Part shown: positions 44,008 through 51,585 of the stretch, piece after piece
Layout of the letters: every line of letters starts with the position of its first letter
Position numbering within the stretch: the stretch's first letter is position 1
Assembly (NCBI GenBank): GCA_964387745.1
Contig: CAYLXL010000003.1
Location: 10,567-74,566, forward strand
Source of the DNA: JAGOUU01 sp964387745
GTDB lineage: Bacteria > Pseudomonadota > Gammaproteobacteria > JAGOUU01
DNA length: 64,000 nucleotides
Direction of reading: 5' to 3'
Position numbers and translations under genes: made by a program
Notes under the pieces: generated by a model
Database searches by the model: none
What the model saw: the letters and a program-made list of their open reading frames with translations, nothing else
Told to the model about the DNA's origin: nothing

Positions 44008-45197
44008 ATGAAAAAGATCTCGAGAAATAGTTATTTAAAAGAGATAGGTGATATTTTTAGAAGTCACCCTATCTGTGCTATTTTAGGGCCAAGGCAGTGT
44101 GGTAAGACTACGCTGGCTAAAATGTTTTTGCAACATAATAAAAAAGATGTAAATGAAGTTCATTATTATGATCTAGAAGACCCGGATCATCTAACAGCCT
44201 TGGATGAGCCCAAATTATTATTAGATTCCCTTTCCGGTTTAATAGTTATTGATGAAATCCAGCGTAGGCCAGACTTATTTCCTTATTTAAGAGTATTAGT
44301 AGACAACAAGCCACAAATCAAATTATTAATATTAGGCAGTGCTTCGCAAATTTTAATAAAGCAATCTTCTGAAAGTTTAGCTGGTAGGATCGGATACTTG
44401 GAATTAACGCCATTTTCAATTACAGAAATTGATGATATGAGTAAATTGCACCTGAGAGGTGGGTTTCCAAAATCATATTTGGCTGAGCTAGAAGAAGATA
44501 GTACGAGATGGCGGCAAAATTATATAAGAACTTTTTTAGAATATGATATTCCGAATTTNNNNNNNNNNAAGATACATTAGATTGTTATATAAATACATTA
44601 GATTTAAATCCAGTTTTATTAAGACGTTTTTGGAGTATGTTGTGTGATTACCATGGTAATATTTTTAATGCATCTGAATTAGGAAGGTCGTTGAATATAG
44701 ATCATAAGAGTGTCAAAAAATATTTAGATCTACTAACTGGCACATTTATGATTCGTCAACTGCAACCATGGTTTGCTAATATTTCTAAGCGTCAAGTTAA
44801 GTCATATAAAATCTATTTTAGAGACAGCGGTATCTTTCATACTTTATTTGGTATTAAATTAAAACAAGATTTGCTAAATAGCTCTAAAGTTGGAGCTTCT
44901 TGGGAAGGATTTGCTTTAGAACAAATAATACAATATCATCAAGCAGAGCCACAAGATTGTTTTTTTTGGTGCTTACAAACAGGTGCAGAATTGGATCTAC
45001 TCATAGTAAAAGATAATAAAAGATATGCTTATGAAATTAAATATTCGAGCCGACCTAAACTAACGTCATCCATGCATACTTGTTTAGAGCAATTAGATTT
45101 AGATTATCTTACCGTTGTGGTTCCAGGTAATGCAGATTATCTTTTAGCTGATAAAATTAAAGTTAAAAGCCTACAAGTGTTGATTGATTCAAATTAG
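44008..45197 (+). CDS. AAA ATPase with a DUF4143 C-terminal domain, interrupted by an assembly gap
   Basis: The N-terminal ATPase has Walker A GPRQCGKTT (about residues 27-35) and Walker B LIVIDEIQRRPDLFP with the sensor LGSAS. After YIRTFLEYDIPN come ten N; the continuing frame gives LRRFWSMLCDYHGNIFNASELGRSLNID, a winged-helix-like linker, then the DUF4143 part with a nuclease-like end GAELDLL...YEIKYS. About 390 residues in all. The frame differs across the gap only because ten N is arbitrary: the true length should leave remainder two when divided by three. Family members are widespread; their cellular role is poorly known. No partner gene adjoins it. Confidence 0.88.
44559..44568. other. 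Assembly gap inside the DUF4143 ATPase gene
   Basis: Ten N. Just after it the 11-base word TACATTAGATT occurs twice within 40 bases, which may have hindered assembly here. Confidence 0.95.
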
Positions 45198-45229
45198 ATT
45201 GTTCATACTAAAGATGCTTAATAAGAGTT

Positions 45230-45784
45230 TTAATGCATTTTTTGGCTTAAGGTGTTTGAATCGGAATTTAAAATTTTTATTTCAAATTTTGTAATTTCAT
45301 CTGGTTGCCAACAGTAGGTTTGATCAAGCAGCTTAACTTGATGTAAAATTTTTAATAAGTTTACAAAATTCAAGGCTAATTGCGCGAATAAATCATTTAA
45401 GCCATTATATAATTGATGATTATATATAGATTGCCTAGCGATCTGATCATAGGCACCACGACCAAGATTAACAAAATAAGGTAGGGTGACTAATTTTTTA
45501 TGGGCTTGTTCAGGATAAAATCCAGCAAATAATAAGCATTTGTCCCCTACGTCTCGTAGATGTTCATGTTGATTATTACCGGATAAATTTTGTGATTCTA
45601 GATATTCTAGTGCTAGAATGCTGTCGGCTAATTGAGTATTTTTGGTAAATCTCATTAATAGAAATATCAAATAGCTTTCAAGATCTTCAGTTAAATGACG
45701 ATTAGACTTGTTTAAGGCCTCTTGTATTAGTTTGTGCCAAGAGCATGTAGAGCTTGAATCTATTGAGTATTGTGAGTATTTCAT
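45230..45784 (-). CDS. Unrecognised soluble protein, 184 residues
   Basis: A hydrophilic, mostly helical protein with no signal peptide, membrane span or known motif. The N-terminal section reads WHKLIQEALNKS followed by EDLESYLIFLLMRFT, and the middle contains GDKCLLFAGFYPEQAHKK and YFVNLGRGAYDQIA, which look like conserved structural segments of a single-domain protein. It is convergent with the DUF4143 gene and divergent from typA. I think it is a real conserved gene because of its even amino-acid use, but I cannot name it. Confidence 0.7.
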   Translation of the reverse strand: MKYSQYSIDSSSTCSWHKLIQEALNKSNRHLTEDLESYLIFLLMRFTKNTQLADSILALEYLESQNLSGNNQHEHLRDVGDKCLLFAGFYPEQAHKKLVTLPYFVNLGRGAYDQIARQSIYNHQLYNGLNDLFAQLALNFVNLLKILHQVKLLDQTYCWQPDEITKFEIKILNSDSNTLSQKMH

Positions 45785-46050
45785 AAGCCAACTCCAAACA
45801 TTAATGTCAGGTAAATTTTGAAGTTATATTTTTTAGTATGGCTGAAAATGTTTAATATGTCTAGGACTAGCAGTTTGGTTTTGACAGTAACCTGTTGTTA
45901 TTTAAAGAGATTTCTTAATATAACAACTAAATAATAACTAAAATGGATTTTTAAAATTTTATTAATAAAACTGCCTTTTTATTTGAGGCTATATAGTATA
46001 TAGTTGTTTGTTTATAATTTAAATTCTCATTAATCTTAGAATAAAATCTC

Positions 46051-47874
46051 ATGCAAAATCAAGACGTTAGAAATGTTGCTATTATCGCACACGTGGATCA
46101 TGGTAAAACCACTTTAGTTGATTGCTTATTGAAGCAGTCTGGTACTTTAGATTTACGTAAAGATCATCAAGAAAGAATGATGGATAGTAATGATCTTGAA
46201 AGAGAGCGTGGGATTACTATCTTAGCTAAGAATACAGCTATCAACTATAACGGCCACCGTATTAATATAGTCGATACTCCTGGACATGCTGACTTTGGTG
46301 GCGAGGTAGAGCGTATATTATCAATGGTAGATAGCGTGCTTTTAATTGTTGATGCTGTTGAAGGACCGATGCCACAGACTCGGTTTGTAACTCAAAAAGC
46401 ATTCAAGCACGGATTAAAACCAATTGTAGTTATTAATAAGATTGACCGCGTGGGCGCACGAGTCAATTGGGTTTTAGAAAAAATATTTGAATTGTTTGTA
46501 GATCTTGATGCGAGTGATGAACAAGCAGATTTTCCGGTTATTTATGCTTCTGCTATTAATGGTTTTGCTACTAACGATCCAGATGTAACAACTCCTGATA
46601 TGACAGCTTTATTTGAGTGTTTAATTGATAATGTACCAAAAGCTGAACGTAATATTGATGGTCCACTACAGTTACAAATTAGCTCGTTAGACTATTCTAG
46701 TTATGTTGGTGCAATCGGGATCGGTCGCGTCACTAGAGGTATAATTAAGCCTAATATGTTAGTCAGTATTGTTGATCATGATGGTGCTGTTCGTCAGGGT
46801 AAGGTTAATCAAGTATTAGGATATCTGGGTTTGGAAAGAACAGAATTAACCGAAGCTTATGCTGGTGACATTATAGCAGTTACTGGGATCGAAAAAATTC
46901 GTATTTCGGATACTATTTGTGAGCGTAATAATGTTGAAGCTCTGCCAGCGCTAGAAGTAGATGAACCAACCATGAGTATGAACTTCGTGGTTAACAACTC
47001 ACCGTTTGCTGGTAAAGAAGGTAAGTATGTTACTTCCAGAAAAATAGCTGAACGACTTGAACAAGAGCTAATTCATAACGTGGCGCTCCGCGTAGATGTT
47101 ACTGAAGAAGCTGATAAGTTTAAAGTTTCTGGTCGTGGGGAATTACATTTAGCTATTCTAATTGAAACCATGCGCCGAGAAGGTTTTGAATTTGCAGTAT
47201 CACGACCTGAGGTCGTGATTAAAGAAATCGATGGTGTGCCGCATGAGCCTTTAGAATCATTAACTGCTGATATCCCATTAGAGTATCAAGGTGCGGTCAT
47301 GCAGGCTCTAGGTGAACGTCGTGGTCAATTAATTGATATGCAGCAAGATAGTCGCGGTCGAGTAAGATTAGATTATGAAATCACTGCTCGTGGTTTGATT
47401 GGCTTTTATATGGACTTTACTTCGATGACTTCAGGTACAGGGTTACTTTACCATGTGTTTGAAAGGTTCGTCCCTATGCAGGCTGACAAGCTTGGCGCTC
47501 GTGTTAAGGGCGTGCTAATGTCTAATGCTCAAGGTAAAACAACAGCGTATTCTTTATATAGCGTACAAGAACGAGGTAAGTTGTTTGTTGGTCCGCAAGC
47601 TGAAGTTTATGAGGGCATGATAGTTGGTGAACATAGTCGTGATAATGACTTAATTGTTAACGTTATTAAGCCAAAAGCACTAACGAATATGCGCGCATCG
47701 GGATCAGATGAAAATATTATTCTAACACCACCAATTATTTTTACACTTGAGCAAGCTATGGCTTATATCAATGATGATGAATTAATTGAGATCACACCTA
47801 AATCTATTCGTTTACGTAAAAAGCTGTTAAAAGAGCATGAGCGCAAGCGTTCAAATTACGATGCTAAGAATTAG
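46051..47874 (+). CDS. typA: Ribosome-associated GTPase TypA/BipA
   Basis: A 607-residue translational GTPase that helps ribosome assembly at low temperature and under stress. G1 is AHVDHGKTT at about residues 11-19, RGITI, DTPGHADFG and NKID follow, then the EF-G-like domains II, III and V and the TypA-specific C-terminal domain with SNAQGKTTAYSLY. Length is ordinary. The 266 bases upstream are A+T-rich and contain a perfect CTATATA-g-TATATAG dyad, with no convincing promoter. Confidence 0.96.
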   Translation: MQNQDVRNVAIIAHVDHGKTTLVDCLLKQSGTLDLRKDHQERMMDSNDLERERGITILAKNTAINYNGHRINIVDTPGHADFGGEVERILSMVDSVLLIVDAVEGPMPQTRFVTQKAFKHGLKPIVVINKIDRVGARVNWVLEKIFELFVDLDASDEQADFPVIYASAINGFATNDPDVTTPDMTALFECLIDNVPKAERNIDGPLQLQISSLDYSSYVGAIGIGRVTRGIIKPNMLVSIVDHDGAVRQGKVNQVLGYLGLERTELTEAYAGDIIAVTGIEKIRISDTICERNNVEALPALEVDEPTMSMNFVVNNSPFAGKEGKYVTSRKIAERLEQELIHNVALRVDVTEEADKFKVSGRGELHLAILIETMRREGFEFAVSRPEVVIKEIDGVPHEPLESLTADIPLEYQGAVMQALGERRGQLIDMQQDSRGRVRLDYEITARGLIGFYMDFTSMTSGTGLLYHVFERFVPMQADKLGARVKGVLMSNAQGKTTAYSLYSVQERGKLFVGPQAEVYEGMIVGEHSRDNDLIVNVIKPKALTNMRASGSDENIILTPPIIFTLEQAMAYINDDELIEITPKSIRLRKKLLKEHERKRSNYDAKN

Positions 47875-48240
47875 TTTGGATTCTTAGATATGTTATGCCC
47901 CACCCAGAGATAAAAAAACCCGGGTGGGGGCCCGGGTGAAGAGATCATTATCTATCGAATGATCAGAAAAAACTTTGTCGGCAATTCAAAAAAATAATCT
48001 ATATTTACTATTACAATAGTTTAATATATAAAAAATGTGAAATTTTTTATTAAAAAAATTAATATATTTGATAATTTTAATATATTATTTATAACTGTTC
48101 GGAACATAATTAACAAAATATAATGCTTTTGTTAGCTGAATTTGCTGGGAAGATAGAAGACCACGGAGCAGGCGCCAGGTTATATCTATTTTTTAATACT
48201 TAACTAGTTTTTACTATATAGACATTTAGAAGATTTACCT
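47875..48240. other. 366-base gene-less region, candidate small RNA locus
   Basis: No reading frame of note. It contains, from left, a GC-rich double hairpin (47898-47937), a second hairpin GATCATT...AATGATC (47943-47964), an extremely A+T-rich middle (48000-48120), a small dyad GTTC-g-GAAC near 48097, and a less A+T-rich part (48130-48180). On the minus strand the two hairpins come last and are followed by a T run, the usual 3' end of a small RNA. No promoter can be fixed on that strand. Confidence 0.4.
47911..47937 (-). terminator. Intrinsic terminator on the minus strand
   Basis: Read on the minus strand, ACCCGGG, a six-base loop and CCCGGGT are followed by seven T. On the plus strand the middle arm can instead pair with CCCCACCC at 47898-47905 (GGGTGGGG at 47922-47929), so two mutually exclusive stems exist, and that form may terminate typA. 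No minus-strand gene lies upstream to need the minus-strand signal. Confidence 0.7.
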
Positions 48241-49209
48241 ATGTTACCACTTTATCCAAGTATCAAACCTTTCAAAAAACATACGCTCAAAGTGGATAGT
48301 CAACATGAATTGTATATAGAAGAAATTGGTGATCCTAATGGTATTGCAATAGTGTGTTGTCATGGTGGTCCAGGGGGGGAAGTAAGTAAAAGCTTAAGAC
48401 GCTTGTTTGATCCCAATTTCTACAGAATAGTATTGTTTGATCAACGGGGGTGTGGACGTTCAAAGCCATTTCATTGTTTGGAAAATAACACAACTAAACA
48501 TTTGATTGAAGATATGGAAGCGATTAGGGAATACCTGAACATTGACCGTTGGTTGGTTGCTGGTGGTGGCTGGGGATCAACATTAGGTATACTTTATGCT
48601 CAAGCTCACCCTGAACGAGTTAAGGCCATGCTGCTATGGAGTATTTGTTTACTAAGGCAGCGTGATTTACAGTGGATTTATATGGACGGTGTTAATCGTT
48701 TTTTCCCTGAACACTGGAAAGCATTTGCTAAATTATTAGGTGATAATAAACCTGATCAGGTTTTTTCTACTTATAAACAATATTTGATGGGTAGTGACGA
48801 TCTAACTAGAATGGCAGCTGCTAAAGCTTGGTCATCTTGGGAGGCGCATTGTGCAACATTACATTTTAATAATGATGTTGTGCATCATTACCGTGATCCG
48901 CATACGGCTTTAAATCTTGCATTATTATCCAGTCATTATTTTTCTAATAATATTTTTATAGAAGATAATCAAATTTTGAAAAATATGAATAAGATAAAAG
49001 AAATTCCAGCAAAACTTATTCACGGCCGCTATGATATGTTATCACCTCTAGAGAATGCTTATATCTTAAATAAACATTGGGACTATGCAGAATTGCGTAT
49101 AGTGAGGGAGGCCGGTCATGCAATTGTTGAAACAGGTATTATTGATGCTTTGATAAGGGCTTCTAAAGATATGTTGCATGAATTGGGAATAGATGATCGT
49201 AGATTTTAA
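48241..49209 (+). CDS. pip: Proline iminopeptidase homologue lacking the nucleophilic serine
   Basis: A 322-residue alpha/beta hydrolase clearly of the prolyl aminopeptidase family: HGGPGG oxyanion loop at 41-46, FDQRGCGRSKP at 66-76, the acid Asp in IHGRYDMLSP and the catalytic His in AGHAIVE. The nucleophile elbow, GGSWGS in active enzymes (Ser113 of the Serratia enzyme), reads GGGWGS here, so residue 110 is Gly (codon GGC at 48568). One base change from AGC would explain it. The protein may be inactive, have another role, or reflect a sequencing error. It stands alone. Confidence 0.88.
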   Translation: MLPLYPSIKPFKKHTLKVDSQHELYIEEIGDPNGIAIVCCHGGPGGEVSKSLRRLFDPNFYRIVLFDQRGCGRSKPFHCLENNTTKHLIEDMEAIREYLNIDRWLVAGGGWGSTLGILYAQAHPERVKAMLLWSICLLRQRDLQWIYMDGVNRFFPEHWKAFAKLLGDNKPDQVFSTYKQYLMGSDDLTRMAAAKAWSSWEAHCATLHFNNDVVHHYRDPHTALNLALLSSHYFSNNIFIEDNQILKNMNKIKEIPAKLIHGRYDMLSPLENAYILNKHWDYAELRIVREAGHAIVETGIIDALIRASKDMLHELGIDDRRF

Positions 49210-49314
49210 AAGATTATTTAAAATATTAATACGCTGTAGTTTTGAGAGGAAATAGATTATACTGTCTCTCAAGCCAACCTAATTTTATCGTAAGATTCTA
49301 CACAAGGACGTGCA

Positions 49315-50217
49315 ATGAACCAAATCGGAAATTTCAAATCTTTACTTTTATTATCAGTAATAAATTTAATTTTTATTAATTTTAATTATGCTCAATCCGA
49401 GCTTTCAGAAGCGAAGAAAGCGACCGTACATTTGTCACCAAAGCTACATATCGTTGAAAACAATGAACAAAATAAATTACTAACCAAATTGAATGATTGG
49501 GAAAAGAATTTTTTAAATATTCAAGTACTAGATCAAAAAGAGATTGAAGATTTACCAAGAGTCATTTCAAATGTCTCAGGAACACTGTTACCTCACATCA
49601 ATGAAGATATGTATATTAGCAACCTTCATAGATTAAATACAAAACGACCTTTAGCAATTTATAGGTTAGGCCGGCCGATTACTTCTCCTGAAAACAGAAA
49701 AAAAGTTTTAGGTTATCCACTGATGTATGTTGGCGATGTGAAATTAAAAAAACTTGATGTTCAAGCAAATTTATCAATAGTAACTATTACTTACTTAAAT
49801 GGTGAAGTTATGGTAGGCGATAGAATTTTAGTAAAAAAACCAACCCCTAAAATAAATTTAGTAAAAAATAATAATCCAACTTTAGAGGGGAATATAGTTT
49901 ATATTCCAGAAACCTCTCAAATGGCCACTACAGGACAGACTGTTCTTATCAATAGAGGTAAAAAACACGGTATCCAAAAAGGTAATAGATTTTATCTTAT
50001 AGATAATAAACCTATACATCGTTCAGTACAGTTGTATGAAAAAGATTTTTTTGATAAAAATGATGCCGGTGCTGAAAAATTAGTGCGACTTCCTGACGAA
50101 AAAATTGGAGAGATTATTGTCTATAATACATATGATGATTTAAGCTTAGCGTTAATCACGTCGAGTAAGCAGCCTGTTTATTTAAATCAAAGGATAAAAA
50201 GTAAAATAAAATTATAA
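49315..50217 (+). CDS. Exported protein related to the LysM protein upstream of dprA, LysM absent
   Basis: A 300-residue protein with a signal peptide (about residues 1-26). In Pseudomonas and relatives the gene before dprA encodes a LysM-domain periplasmic protein. The body here keeps features I associate with that protein: VLGYPLMYVGDVKL, NGEVMVGDRIL (about 160-170) and QTVLINRGKKHGIQKGNRFYLID. The N-terminal LysM module, which binds peptidoglycan, is missing; the chain passes directly from the signal peptide into the body. The identification is from memory and position and is moderately sure. Confidence 0.65.
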   Translation: MNQIGNFKSLLLLSVINLIFINFNYAQSELSEAKKATVHLSPKLHIVENNEQNKLLTKLNDWEKNFLNIQVLDQKEIEDLPRVISNVSGTLLPHINEDMYISNLHRLNTKRPLAIYRLGRPITSPENRKKVLGYPLMYVGDVKLKKLDVQANLSIVTITYLNGEVMVGDRILVKKPTPKINLVKNNNPTLEGNIVYIPETSQMATTGQTVLINRGKKHGIQKGNRFYLIDNKPIHRSVQLYEKDFFDKNDAGAEKLVRLPDEKIGEIIVYNTYDDLSLALITSSKQPVYLNQRIKSKIKL

Positions 50218-50222
50218 AAAAT

Positions 50223-50264
50223 AAGTTATAAAATAAAAGTTATAAAATAAAAGTTATAAAATAA
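50223..50264 (+). repeat. Tandem 14-bp repeat before dprA
   Basis: Three perfect head-to-tail copies of AAGTTATAAAATAA fill most of the 64-base spacer. Confidence 0.85.
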
Positions 50265-50281
50265 TAGTATTAAGTTGTAGT

Positions 50282-51454
50282 ATGGCTTTAGATTCGAATA
50301 AAAAATATACTGAGTTAAAAACACTATTATTTTTATCATCAATTACATCACTTGGTTGTGTTAAAATACATAGATTAATTAATCAGTTTGATGATATTAC
50401 CAGTATCTTTGCTTCAAGCGCAGAACAGCTTTACGATTTGCAGTTAGGTTTAAATGAACAGCAAATCAAACAAATTTTAAAGCCGAATTTTCAATATACT
50501 GATCAACAGTTAGATTTTGCTTTACGTAATAATATAGAGATTATTAGCTATTTTGATCCGGATTATCCAGAGTTATTAAAAGAAATTTACGATCCACCAG
50601 TAGTGTTATATCTTAAAGGCAATAAAAAAATCTTAACATCGATACAAATAGGGATAGTTGGTTCAAGGAAGCCTACACTTCATGGCAGACAAAATGCAGA
50701 ATATTTAACTAAAGAATTATTAGAATATGGCTATACTATAACTAGCGGCTTTGCAATGGGGATTGATATCATTGCCCATCTTACAGCCGTGCACCATAAA
50801 ATGCCGACTATTGCTGTTTTGGGAACGAGTTTAGATTGTATCTATCCATCATCGCATAAGAATTATGTAGAGAAAATTCTTGCTACTGGTGGGGCTATAA
50901 TTAGCGAAAATGGTTTTACTACACCACCACATCCATCAGTTTTTCCCAGACGTAATCGAATTATTTCTGGTTTAAGTCGTGGTGTTTTACTTGTAGAAGC
51001 AGCACGTAAAAGTGGCTCATTAATTACGGCACGCTGTGCAATGGAACAATCTCGGGAAGTATTTGCTGTTCCAGGTAATATTAACAATCCGCAAGCGTTA
51101 GGTTGCTTAGATTTAATTGCAAATGGTGCAAAGTTAGTTATTGATGGTAATAGTATTATTGAAGAACTAAGTGGAATAAGGGTTGATTATAAGAAGAATG
51201 TGGTTAAACAGAGATCTACTGAGACCATGCTTAAGCCGCTTTCTACAATAAAGACAAATTTAGAGGTCTATAAAGACCTTAATCAGCAACAAATAAAGTT
51301 GTTAGAAATTATCTCAGGCGGTGTATCAGATTTCGATAATATTGTTATTAACAGTAACATAGCTACTCATGAACTTACGGCTGAGCTTGTGCACTTAGAA
51401 ATTGGAGGTTATATTGCGCAAGTCCCTGGGGGGTATATAAGGACCATTATTTGA
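50282..51454 (+). CDS. dprA: DNA processing protein DprA (Smf)
   Basis: A 390-residue protein that binds incoming single-stranded DNA in transformation and loads RecA. An N-terminal helical domain precedes the Rossmann core: GIVGSRKPTLHGR (about residues 121-133), SGFAMGIDIIAH, GTSLDCIYPSSH, ENGFTTPPHPSVFPRRNRIISGLS and EAARKSGSLITA. A C-terminal winged-helix part (about 330-390) follows. It lies in the usual dprA-topA-tsaC run. Its presence hints at natural transformation, but no other competence gene is in the window. Confidence 0.95.
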   Translation: MALDSNKKYTELKTLLFLSSITSLGCVKIHRLINQFDDITSIFASSAEQLYDLQLGLNEQQIKQILKPNFQYTDQQLDFALRNNIEIISYFDPDYPELLKEIYDPPVVLYLKGNKKILTSIQIGIVGSRKPTLHGRQNAEYLTKELLEYGYTITSGFAMGIDIIAHLTAVHHKMPTIAVLGTSLDCIYPSSHKNYVEKILATGGAIISENGFTTPPHPSVFPRRNRIISGLSRGVLLVEAARKSGSLITARCAMEQSREVFAVPGNINNPQALGCLDLIANGAKLVIDGNSIIEELSGIRVDYKKNVVKQRSTETMLKPLSTIKTNLEVYKDLNQQQIKLLEIISGGVSDFDNIVINSNIATHELTAELVHLEIGGYIAQVPGGYIRTII

Positions 51455-51585
51455 AATAAGAGCAATAATTAATTGCATCTTATATTATTTCCACTAAAAT
51501 CCATTATAAAACTGGACAAAAGCTATATTTAACAGTATTAAGAAAGTATATTGATATAAAATAATTTTATTATCTAAATGACTAA

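Noticed and set aside
44008..45197. DUF4143 ATPase as a frameshifted pseudogene
   Set aside because: The change of frame is at the ten-N gap; the sequence on both sides is conserved and has no internal stop in its own frame.
50223..50264. CRISPR array
   Set aside because: The 14-bp units are directly adjacent with no spacers; this is a simple tandem repeat. No CRISPR-like array was seen anywhere in the window.
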